A stretch of DNA of 64,000 nt from assembly GCA_013365325.1 (NCBI GenBank), contig JABVXV010000004.1, positions 1 to 64,000 of the forward strand, given 5' to 3'. The notes below the pieces were generated by a model that worked only from the letters and a program-made list of their open reading frames with translations, was not told where the DNA came from and ran no database searches. Position 1 is the first letter of the stretch. Every line of letters begins with the position of its first letter. The stretch comes from Dipetalonema caudispina (Eukaryota; Nematoda; Chromadorea; Rhabditida; Onchocercidae). Shown one piece after another: positions 10,826 through 22,470 of this stretch. The position numbers and the translations under genes were made by a program.

Positions 10826-13800
10826 TTATTGACTCAATTGTATTCGAACAATATTCGACAGCTTTCGATAATCTCGTGAACAGCAACCAATTCGCTTTGC
10901 AGGAGCGTGTAAATCAACTTCACGTCCGAAATATTTTATCAACCGAGGGTGCAACCTAATATATATATATATATATATATTTGAAGACAACATTGAGAAT
11001 GAAATTTTTTTAAAAGAAAGTACCTGAATTGTAACGTAGCATCTTTCGGTTGTGGCAATATTTCTGAAAAATCAAAATAATTCAACAAAGTCTTGGGTAG
11101 AACCAAGGAAATAGATTTTTAATATTAATTGCGTTTATTCCTTCCTATCCAGATCCCATTTCTTTTATCTAATAATGCATAATAAGAAAAATATGCAAAT
11201 GACGAATTAAAGCAATACAGTGTATAATATTCGATGCTGTGGTAAAAGGAAGAAATTCCCATAAGTTTCTAAAAAAAGTCAAAAACAAACGTAAACGAAT
11301 TCTAAACTTAAATCCAAAGCGATATGTAAATGCCTATCTGTTACTCTAATCCGATGCTATTACAGTGGAATAATTTATATTTAATGAAAGGAAGTAGGGA
11401 AAGAATAAATGAAGGATGAATAATAACTTGATATGAAAGTTTAAAAAGTAGTAATGGAAATAGGCAGCCAAATTTTAATCCCTAAATTTCTGAAGAATAA
11501 AGAACCACGTTAATCGTAAGTACCATCAAAATGAAAAAAAAAAGTAGAGAAGTGAAGAACCAACCTCCATCCAAATTCCATGAACCCTGAGCATTAGCCG
11601 ATTGGGAGGAATCATTAGTATTCACATGTTCAAGCAAAGAAGCAGGGGTGAATGCCCAACGCGCAACTCGGAAAACATTTAACTTATTGCCCATCGACAA
11701 AACACTTTTTGGTCCATTCATTGCAACTTTTCGAATGAATGACAAGTTGGAACACCGCGAAATTCGTGGAATCAGAGCTAAATCCATGCTTCCATCACCA
11801 ATGCCAGTAAACGGAGCCAGTCCATACGGTGTAAATGGACTAACACACGGTACTACGCAACATATGATATGACAAAATTCAGTTTGTAAATGAAACGGAT
11901 AGTTCTTATCAGCTTCAACACTTCTGCAAAAAATGCTAAACTATGATCCACGAAAAAAGTGAATGTCATTAGATTAGATTATTGCTTCGTCATGATTTTG
12001 CAGGCTAAGTTTCGCGCTCACAATCACAGGTAAAGTAGTTACCATAAAAAAGAAATTAGTAGGATTCATAAGAGAAGCAAAAAATTCCTGTCGAAATTAC
12101 TTTATATATGGATTTGTTTTTTAATTTTATATGATGGAATATCTTTCTAATTGCACAAAAATAGTAAATGAGCTTGCATTACATTTCATCATGTAACTAC
12201 ATTAATAAAGACCTATTTAAACGATGCGACGGAAGAGGAACAGAAGGTCAACTACGAAACGATAAAAAAGAGAGTACAATAAGAAGGGAAATACATAATT
12301 CAAGTTGAGTGACAAGTGCGAATGTTGCTATATTTTTCTGTATTTTATATCTACTTCCGAAAATCTATTTTCGAAAAGTTATATTTCTACAATCTAAAAA
12401 TCACCCGTCACAAATGGAGCATGGATTAATGCATTTCGGCAAAACACTTAAGTCATTCTTTTCAGCAGTTTCCGGGATTAGACTAAACGATACACGACCG
12501 AAATAAGCAGGATTACGGACTGTTGTTCGTAAAGCTGAAACATGATGAATGAAGTTTATCAGGCACATTAGAAAAATATCTAGATGAATAAATAAAAAAA
12601 TGAAATTTAATCTCACTAAAATCAAAACACACCAGAATATTGATATCTCAAAGGTCCCATCCATCTGTATCGTTCAGAATCGGCTAATACATCGCCAAGC
12701 CAACCATATGAGATTGCATTTGCAGATATCCGCATAAGATCATCGCCTCTATGGACCGTGCACACATCTACCGAACATTTGCTACCTAACATAAGGAATG
12801 CAAATCCAACTCTTTGAAAGTTTATAATGAAAGATAATAAGTGCTCAATCTTTGATAATTACAAAAGTTTGCTAGTTGTTCCCAAAACCCTAGTTTTTAT
12901 TGCTCATTTCTGTTTTTGTAGCAAAATGCATCCAAATTTGGACGAAAAAACCAAACTTTTTGCAATAAAAGCCGGAAACAGCAACCTTCCTTTTGTTACT
13001 TCAGAGATAAATTCTCCAAAAACCAACCGAGAGCGATATGTATAGCAGCAGTTGGGCAATCATCAGTGCCATGAACGGAAGAAACAATGGAATTTGCAGA
13101 ACCAGCACCAATTATACCAAAACGCATTCGTGGTGTCTTTAGGACATCAATGTTAACATCAGATATATCTTTCCCTGCTTCTTCCTGTGTTCTAAAAATT
13201 TCAAAAATTTCAATTGTAATTCGGAAAATTGTGTACAGCGGATAAAGGATATCCAATCAAAAGTGAACAACTGGAGAAACCGCACTTCATGCTCAAGTAA
13301 GTAAACTTTTTAATGCACTGTATTTGTACTTGAATAAAAGCGTAAAACCTTCAGAGAGAGGAACATGTAAAGATTATACAAATAAATAAACAAGAATAGA
13401 TGAAGAATTTGTGTAAGTGAATAAAAATTAAAAGATACGACACAAATTTCAGGAGGTGACAGAAATTCACACCTTTCTTTGAAAGAACGAATCACAAAGG
13501 TTTAAATTTGCATATAAAAAAATAGTAAGTCTGATTCAAAATAAGCATGAATGTGCAATTGTAAGGCAGGAAAACTATACCGAAAATAATCTCACTTTAC
13601 ATAAAACTTAATTTAAAAATCGTCATCTCTCCTTATTGTGATAAGTTTTATCAGGAAACAAACACGAATTTCTGACAAAGGTGGAGAAAATTGCGCTACT
13701 CAGGATTCGATTATTATATCTGTCACAATAACGGTTACAGATTTGGCATATAAAACAGGACCGCATAGCTACGTTATATGCATAGATTTCCTTTTGAAAT

Positions 13801-15735
13801 TGAAGGAATACCTGCAAACGATAGCAGAGAGACATTCATTGAACAGACCATCGCCACCCACCGAAACAACACCATCAATCTTTTTCCATTGTGAAAAATC
13901 AAGCTGTTTAAGATAATCAAAAGCATGATTTGCACGTTGTGTCATTACTACATCGCACTGAATATCAGCCATTTCCAAAATTTTGGCCACCTGCAGTGGT
14001 TAAATTACGTTAAATTCATTTTGTATTACAAGTACATTTCGAGACTTCAACTCACATTATTAAACGGTAAATATTAGAGTAGTAACATAACCACAGGGAC
14101 TACAGGAAGCTGAGAAACTAGTTAGCAAAAGCAAGCGATTTCAAAAATCCAAACCAATTCGTCCATCGAAAAGGCAATGTATCACCTTTTAAAATACAAT
14201 AACTGTAACAAGAAAAAAAGAGATGAATTTATAAACGATAATGATTAAACGGTAAAATTAAATAAATCTCACTTGCTCCGAATAAATTTTCTTGGCTTTG
14301 CCTTTACCACCAAATGGATTCACAAATATCAACAATGTTTTTGGCCTTTGCTCCAATTCTAAAACACTAAGAGAATAAGATTTCTTGGATTTCAGAATGA
14401 AAAAATTTAATGAACAAGGATTGAAAAAAGTTTTTTATCCATTTGTCCTAAAACTGCTCAAACATCTAGAATCTGATCACTTCCAAAGTGCAGTAAAAGC
14501 AACCATTATTACGTATATTGATTCAAGCAGTAGTTTCGATGTTATATAGTGCATACCATGAAGAGAAGAATCCAAAACATCCAGCCATAACTTTTTATCA
14601 GTGGTGGTAGTAAACAGAACGGTAATTGTATGGATACGCCAGCGACGTTTTCTCCTTTTTTCAGCAAAATAAAAGTACAAATGATTTGGAGTATCGACTT
14701 GTTTCGCATTCTGCAATAATTTGAAGTTGGTGCAAATTATGGCAGCTATAAAAATGGAAGACTATTACCAGTCGATATAAGCGCCAAAATACAAACAGCA
14801 CATTTCAAGTAAGCTCTAAAATACAAATCTACTCTGCTTAGATATACTTGACAATTTGCATCAGCAATGCAATAATGGTCTGCTCGATACTGACAAAGTA
14901 TCTTTTGTTTGAGGAATTGGGTCATGGTAATTTCAATTTATTCGACATACCTTGTCTATAAGCGTATTATCATTTGATGGTATATATTTTGAGATCTAGA
15001 GTTTATTCCACTTTTTTTGATCCGAAAATGTGAATTTTTTTCGTCCAAAACAATGAGCAAGGTACTCAGTAAAAGAGTCACAGTACTGAGAGTCATAGTA
15101 CCTATGGATTAAGATCAATAGGAAACATTATTTCGAATAGTGAAACGTTACTAATAATATTGATTCTAATTATGAAGGAATACATAAACGCAACATATAA
15201 AATAAGCTATGAATATAAATTATAAAGACTCTCTTATAAATGCCAGGTGAAATGGACAGATTATTCTGAAATCCTACACTGGTTCTGTATCAATAAAGTA
15301 ACAATACCATGAAAACAGGCTTACCTTATTCAAATTAAACGGTAGTCCTTGTCTCATAGTAATTGGTGTGCCCCGTACACAAACTAATTCATTCAAGTCT
15401 TTCGACATGCTTTGCTGTTTCTCTTCACTACCTCTTAAAATTGATTTTAAGTATCATAGTCCAGGAAAATTTACTCTGGATTTTCTGTATTCCAATAACA
15501 TAAGTTGGATTGGTGACCGAGCAAGAAGCAATCAAATATATAAACAGATAGGCATGCTTCAAGTAAGATTAGGACAAACTTACTCAGTTAACGTGAATTT
15601 GATGAATTTCCTGGAGCGATCAAACACCACGCGGTGATACTTCCCATCTGTAGAACGGATATCCGCAACCATTATTGTACCAGTTGGTCCATTCGCCGTA
15701 TCATTACCATCTATTAGGAGCTCTTTCTTCGACAT
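10826..15735 (-). CDS. CERK: Ceramide kinase (PH domain plus DAGK-type catalytic domain)
   Basis: Phosphorylates ceramide to ceramide-1-phosphate. Eleven exons: 15584-15735, 15325-15409, 14557-14710, 14273-14358, 13812-13990, 13028-13191, 12633-12785, 12405-12534, 11565-11923, 11024-11063, 10826-10955. Phases agree throughout and give 543 aa (human CERK 537). Residues about 15-125 align with the divergent CERK PH domain. The catalytic core follows: FVNPFGGKGKAKKIY (142-156), the nucleotide-binding loop SVGGDGLFNE (GGDG at 204-207), RFGIIGAGSANS, SYGWLGDVLADSERYRW. The CERK-specific cysteine motif CxxxCxxC appears as CINPCSIC (Cys359, 363, 366). Near the end come GIGDGSMDLALI, SWNLDGE and a C-terminal LHPRLIKYFGRE like the human tail. 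The start is set by an in-frame ATG 14 nt after a TTGCAG acceptor. The second-exon acceptor (CAAAG) is weak; the other splice sites are ordinary. Confidence 0.93.
10959..10980. repeat. (AT)n microsatellite at a ceramide kinase 3' splice site
   Basis: About 11 AT units fill much of the 68-bp last intron of the ceramide kinase gene (10956-11023). They directly precede its TTAG acceptor on the minus strand. Confidence 0.9.
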
Positions 15736-15760
15736 TGTTGCTATTACACCTGCAAGTGGA
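15736..15760 (-). promoter_or_regulatory. Candidate trans-splice acceptor for ceramide kinase
   Basis: On the minus strand a CCACTTGCAG acceptor ends at 15750, leaving a 14-nt leader before the ATG at 15735. No upstream exon is evident. This is what a spliced-leader addition site, or a 5' UTR intron, would look like. Confidence 0.45.
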
Positions 15761-18700
15761 TGAAAATCATAAGTATTCGCAGATTGTGGATGACGTTCGA
15801 CTTGATGAATTTTTCCAATCTAGAAGGATTCAAACTATATCTCTTGAGCTATTCTCTCCTCTTAATTGTGTAAGAACTTTCGGCAGCCTCTTCAACCTCT
15901 GACCCTAATGATAACAAGAAAAATAAAGATAAGGAAGTCAATAGAGACAATAGCCATGCCAATAGCAATACAGAGATGGAAAACTCAAAACATTCTGTGA
16001 TACGATCACTACCAGCTTGAATTTGAAGAAATTGGCATGGAATAATTTCACTACCCTTCCTTCTCTATTCCTCGATCGATCCTCTTTCAGTATCCAACCT
16101 TTATTTTATCCTTTGACCCAGATTGCCTTTCTGTCCACTTCACCAATATCCGCACTTTCAGTCAATCTCCTTGACAATTCACCCCTTCAAAAAATAAAAC
16201 AGAGAAGAGAGTGAGGAGAAAGGATGGTGAACGAACGATGATATATGAGGAGAAAGCGGAAGGCAGAGCAGTTCGTGTTGAATGTGGGATGCCTCTTCCC
16301 GATCGATTATATTCGTTTGCATTATAGAGGGTAAAAAGGTCTGAATGGTCTGAGATAGGAGTGACCATACTGTTACCCTATCCCATTCCTCCAACAGACC
16401 ATTTATAATCCGTATCCTCAGGCCAACAAATGTGTATCTGCTGTACAGGCACAACAGGTCTTCCAATCGCAAATCTCCTCATAATACTACTTTTTTTTTT
16501 GTTTGTTCTTCTCCAAATAACTACAGTGTCGTTTTGATATTTTTTGAACAATCACTAACGAAATACAATTCAATAATTTCGGCAGTGCCTAGTTTCTCCG
16601 TCATTCCATTATCAATTCTTTACTTTGGCCACTCATACATTCGGGTTTTCAGAATGTGTTTGGTAGTGCTAACGTTATAAGCAAAATAGTACGAGAGCGT
16701 ACTCAAAGCGGATGTGATAGAAACGCAAGGATATCCTGCAGAATTGCAGTCGTGATAATTCCGCTGAAGATAAATAAATAGTGGAATGTTTTGCAACCAC
16801 AATATTGGTGTAATAAAAATGAAAATTAGTCGAAGCAAAACAGTGAGTGAAAAAAAAAAAAAAAAAGAAATGGATGAGATATGATAGCTGCTCCCGTTTC
16901 AACATGATGAATAAGATGATCGAAAAGTGAAGTAGGGATGAGATCAATCGTTTGAATTGATACATAGACGAACTGATGAAATTTGCCGCTATTAGGTACA
17001 ATTAGAGAACTGTTGATGGTTTAGCTTGCACTAGCAACCACCAAAATCAGTATTACTTCCTCCTCAGCAGTCGAAGCAAAACAGTGAGTAAAAAACAAGT
17101 GACCTCTTGGTGTATTAGACCACCTTAACCTGTTAACAAGTGATGTTCTCGAAGGTGCTTATTGCACCTAATCGTAGGAGGATGTGTTAGGAGATAGGAA
17201 TCTGCATAAAACACTCTCTGCATTTTATTTGTTCCCTCTCTTCCGATAAGTAGCAATGGAACAGGAATTTCCTCCTTTCATCATTTAAATCGCCTACACA
17301 GTATTATTCAACACAATCCAAGAAGTGCGCGATGACATAACTCTCCATGGTGGTTCATTTCATCAAATTATTCAATGTCCGAGTATCGGTGACTTTCATG
17401 AAAGCCTCCCATTGCGATTATCTTTGAGAAGCTATCATATCAGTCTCATCCTTAAATTTCCTGAGGAACCAAGCAGTTAAATAAATCCTTCTCATCACCG
17501 TATATAACGCTGAAATTCAAAATTGTTACTAGTCATCAAATGAAGCTTTTCAAAATTGAATGGGAGGTTACAAAAATTGAAGTCAATGAAGCATCTGATT
17601 TGAAGACTGCTTTGAATTTTATGATTATGGTGAGTAATGAAGGACTGATTAATTGTTTGAGTTGTCAAAAAAGTGCCCTAAAAAACATAGTTCCGAACTG
17701 TTTTCTGAACTCGAGGATAGGATACAAAGTAAATATACCAAAATCTAAATTATCGTCTCCTTATCCACCTCAGATTTACTGGGCATAATATAATTGGGAA
17801 TCACTACATTGCACATATCCCTCTACAGCATACTGCGATTCGATTTAAAAATTTTAAACTAGAATGATTTAGATGATGCTATTACTTTTAAAACTTTGTT
17901 CTCCAGTAATTCATCACTACCTCTTTCATGTATTTTAGTATGTGAACGAATGATTGTTCAAATTTTCGAAATCTTCACTACAACACTGAAATAATTGTCT
18001 AAACGGATAAGTAACTGTAATTCTGATTCGATAATGGCTATCATATCGAATCGATGGTAGATCCGTTCTATGGCTATCATTCGCAAGAATCAAGAAATGA
18101 TCAGGTTGGATAAATAATTATATACCAATCAGTACCAGTTTTAAAGAAATTTCAGATAACTGCCATGCAATTCGTTCCACTCATCAACATTAGTTTGAAT
18201 TTTTCAGGAAGGAAGAGTGTCCTATTCCCTACCATTTTAAAAAAACAATACATACTGTCATCAGTCAGGATGGGTTTTTCGAGATATACGTAAATTGAGT
18301 ATGTATCTTTTTATTCATTCAATTTATTTCATTCATTCCTCTTTGGACTTTTTTTTTTTTTATCGTACTTTGTCTTAAATAAACGTTTAGTACTTTCCTA
18401 CTTCATTGCACAACTCAATTCGAAGAATTCTGACTTGCAACAAATACTTTTGAACAAAACAATCAGCAAAACAGGTAATCGGAGATTTCTCGGATAAACT
18501 TATAATGTTTGTCTTTTATTAAACTTTATAACTTCACTCTTCTCAACAATAAGATGCTATCATTAACTTAATACTGACAACCATCTGAAGAAATGGCCCC
18601 TGACCCATGGGCTAAGTGAATTGAGAGGAATGATACCGTCAGAATATGACAGATTGCGTTACTTCTCAGGTTGCATATCGGCCTTCCGCGTTTCACACCG

Positions 18701-19158
18701 CTATGTTTTCTGACGTGAATCGGATTGCCGTGGTTTAGTGTGTGTTTCGTATAACGTTTCAGTACCGTTTTTTGTTTACTTGCACAGATAAGTGATTCGT
18801 AACACTGCCGTATAATTTACTTTTTTGCCAAACGCCGTGGTAAATTATTCGATGATTCGTTTAGGGGTCTCTTTCTCAGTAGAATCTATCCTGCCTTCTG
18901 TTCATTCACTAATTTAAGTAAACTTCTGTTAGACTTCTTAAGCTTGCTAGCTTGCTATATATGCTTTGGAAGGCTTACCTCGAACACTTGCCAGAAAGTT
19001 ATAAATACTCGATTTTCCAAAGTATCGGAGTTCAGAGGAGGAAGGAAACAACTTATAATCTCTTTCCGACACAGTTTCCATCTGATAGTGGTACGAATGT
19101 ATATAATCTTGAATCATGAAAACATTTCACTTAATCTTATGACAATGCTCTGTTGTAG
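15761..19158. other. Divergent upstream region of ceramide kinase and the OSER1-like gene
   Basis: About 3.4 kb without a supported gene. It should hold the promoters of both flanking genes. The 15.9-16.5 kb part has several overlapping open frames on both strands (for example minus-strand 16179-16472) but no splice context or family match. A 21-bp direct repeat is listed separately. No tRNA, rRNA or spliced-leader RNA gene was recognised. Confidence 0.55.
16828..17089. repeat. 21-bp direct repeat, two copies 241 bp apart
   Basis: The sequence AGTCGAAGCAAAACAGTGAG followed by T occurs at 16828-16848 and again at 17069-17089. The first copy is followed by an A-run. The two copies are identical as far as read, and the DNA between them is not obviously repeated. 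Confidence 0.85.
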
Positions 19159-20647
19159 ATGGAAGAAGCAGAAGTAAAAGCAACGATGGAACAAGCTCTT
19201 TCAATTTTTGAAAGGCTTTCATTGAAAGCATGTGACATCAAAGATTCCGAAAATGACGGGAACAATAAAATACCAAGGAAGCCATCCAAAACTATTTCCT
19301 TCTGTCAGAAGACGCAGCAACCATCGACAGCATCAAGCTACACTGCTCGACTTTCCAAAGAGTAGGTTTCTGAAATTGCTTCTTACTTCGTATCCTTTTT
19401 AACTTTCGACTCATTCGGCATAAATTAAGAATTTTTGAGTTAAAAGACAGAGAAATCTCTTATTCGCTTCGCTTCTCGTCTACAAAGAATTCAAAGAAAC
19501 TAAAAAAGTTTATTTGGAGAAGCTGAAATTATATGATGCTTTTTTTTAATCCATAGAAAGCAAATAGATTCGAAGGGTTCATAATTACAAGGCCTAGAGA
19601 ACAAGCTCGAATTTTGCCCAAAATTTGTTAAATTGATTTCATATAGTATAGTCGGATAATGTCAGACTGTTGAAAGTACTTTTACGTGAACTACTCTCAG
19701 GCGAAGGAGAAAGGGAATGAAGTGCCATATGTCTTTCTTTCTTTCTTCTGCTTTTATTTCATCTCTCTCCGAAAACGTGTAAATTTGTGGGAGAAGTTTA
19801 CACCCTTTTCATTTTATCAGCTATAGATTATAATTACGTCGTGATGATTTTGGCTAGTTTATGATGTTTAGCAATGCATTTCAGAGGGTTGGATTTTTTC
19901 TGGTTCATTATTTGAATTATGAGGTTTTATATTTTCCAGTCGTACTCGACATCGTTACAAGCCATATTTATTGCCTTTAATGAGCAAAAAAGTCGACATG
20001 CTTAAGCGCAATTCAGCCTTGGAAAAGCTTTGGGGCATTAAATTAGAAGGTGATGTCGACGAGCTGCGGTTGACGCTATCAGAGCAACCATCCATTATGG
20101 AAAGGTTAGTTTCTGTTCATTTACAAACAAAACCACTAATTTTATTTGTTTTTAGGAGTGGTTAAGGTTTATATAAGTTATGATAAAAGAAAGGTTCAAT
20201 TTAAACCGAATAATATATATGGAAATGAGTTCAAGACAAAGATTTTCAATTTCTTCTTTAATTTTATTGGCAGCTTATGTGGTGATGCTTCTATTGTTTA
20301 TTCTTTGAAAAATACTCATTCAAAAAGTTTTAAACTGTTTCTGCTGTAAGAGAAACAGTTTGAAAACATAATTTGCTTTAGTATCAAATCATCACTCTTC
20401 TCTTTGACTTAGAGATCAGAATGGTTTTTACAAATTTATATATAATACATGTATTTCTCTTCCTGTACATTCCTATTTATTCAGGAGTAAGAGCTCAAGT
20501 TGCTCGGTGGAGGCATCACGTTGTTCACCATGGGATTTGGCGGACGAAGGTGTGGATGGCGAAGTTGCCGAACTAGCGGAATATTTTAACCAGTTTGTTA
20601 ATATTTGCTTGAAAATGTCGGCCCTGGCTGAAAGTATGTATGCATAA
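19159..20647 (+). CDS. OSER1-like (oxidative stress-responsive serine-rich) protein
   Basis: Three exons: 19159-19361, 19940-20104, 20485-20647. Phases agree and give 176 aa. The best clue is the C-terminus, ELAEYFNQFVNICLKMSALA followed by ESMYA and stop. It mirrors the diagnostic end of vertebrate OSER1, recalled as roughly [20 protein letters not shown] followed by MMYT. The N-terminus MEQALSIFERLSL also resembles OSER1's amphipathic start. The middle is basic and serine-rich (KPSKTISF, RSKSSSCSVEASR) with no fold I recognise. OSER1 is known as a FOXO-regulated, stress-linked protein without catalytic activity. Function here is inferred from two short motifs only. The ATG directly follows a TTGTAG acceptor, suggesting trans-splicing or a 5' UTR intron. 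Vertebrate OSER1 is longer (292 aa). Confidence 0.7.
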
Positions 20648-22470
20648 AGCTGCGTGTAGCGGTGCCAATTAATGAGTTAATGTATTCATCGACAAAAAGC
20701 TCAGGCCAGTCAATAGCACTGTTTATCGATTTCGAACTAGTATTCACATCACTGAAAAATTTAACATTTACCAGAGTTTGCATTACATATTCATTGTTTT
20801 GTGCATATGTTAGGTATATTTATTTATTTCCGGTGGAACCTTGTAGTTCTTTCACTTGAATTCTTTCGCTTGCATGTATAGATAGTTCTTATATACGTGA
20901 TACGAACAGTAAACAGAATTAATGGAAGATAAACGACTCGCGCGGTATTTTGACTTATATTTCTTGTCATGAACTTGAAAATCTGTTATGTATTTGCGGA
21001 AAGATGACTGTTTCCATTGTTCACTGAATTATTAATTGCATGTTTCCATACATATATTCAGAGAACAAATGAGCCATGGACCACATTCTATTTTCTGGTT
21101 TTTTACTTTTTTTTAGCTTATGTTGATGTGTTGCATGTCCCGTATTTGTATATATTAAATTTCATTTTCGGTTGAAGTATTGCTATAAAAAAATTGAAGT
21201 TATCTTGCGAAATGGTATATCTATTGTAAGAGGATTATTCCCCGAGATCTACGCATTTCCTTTGTACACTTCCATTCGTTTACCGATAATTCGTAGTTCC
21301 GGTACGTTGCTGTGCTTCGAGAAGATTGTTTATCGTTACCCATCTTCCCTGTTAAATGATACTCTAACATGCAATTAATGCAGCACAGTAATTGTTATAT
21401 GTTATTTCTCGTTTGCATTATATGAGTGGTCCCATTCAATCGGTATATAATTTACACTAGGAATAAATCCTTTCGAATTACAGCTTGTTCCTCAAAAGAA
21501 TATACGCTCATGAAGTCATTGCCTTCTCTTTTTACTTTTTCCTTCCTAAGTGCACAACCTACTTCCTCGTACTTTAGTCCTTTTCAGTATTTAACACTCT
21601 TCAATCGAACTCGCAAATCTCGGAAGTAGGTATTATCCTGTATATTGCTTTCGTGGTACTTCAGAAAATCTAAAACTTGAAGTGAAGCAAACAAATGAGA
21701 GCACCTGGTTTTTCTAGCAGCAGCCAACACAGTCCACAATTGAAATGATTTCTCTATCCCATTTCAACATAAATAAATCTCACGCACAAAAAACATACAA
21801 ACTTTGAATATGACAAGAAATATCAATATTGACATTATTGAAACGCAACATACACAGTGCTGTATATATGGAAATCATGATGAGTGAATGGGCTGAAGTG
21901 TGCACATTCCTCCAAACCGACGAAAAATAAATTCAGGAAATACATGACATAGAAGTAATGCGTCAAAAGATCAACTAGCTATGAAAAAGAAGCTCGATTC
22001 TTTGACTACTCTGAATGTAACTTAATCTGTGCCTTTACCTAATATTAAATATTTGATCCTGTAGTATTATTTATCTTGAAAAGCTTAACCTATGCAAACC
22101 ATTAAATTGAATGGAAATAAATTTGGCGCAAAGGGCGTCATAAATTTTTGTAAGTTGATTTTCATAAACGAATGGCTAACTGAAGATTTTAATCCTTCAG
22201 CAACTTTTATATTACAGCTACTACAGGGAAAACATTCGAAATTTGACATAAAGCAAGTAAATTGAAAAAAAAGTCAAGGATTTTGAGCGCTATGGAGCGT
22301 AAAAACAAATAGATGCGCAGTAATATAGCTCATTTTTTATAAACTGTTTAACTCAATTATCCAAAACTCTACAACTAGTATCATCAGAGTATTATAAATT
22401 CACTAAACCACGGAAAAAACCGGAATTTTGATCGATTCACAATGGAACACAAATAAAACAAACTATTATT
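20648..22470. other. Convergent 3' region between the OSER1-like gene and SIN3
   Basis: About 1.8 kb between two genes that converge. Expected to hold both 3' UTRs. No exon chain, RNA gene or repeat family was recognised, and no canonical AATAAA lies close to either stop. Confidence 0.55.

Noticed and set aside
16179..16472. 97-aa minus-strand frame upstream of ceramide kinase
   Set aside because: No splice partners, no family match, and other frames in the same stretch are equally open.
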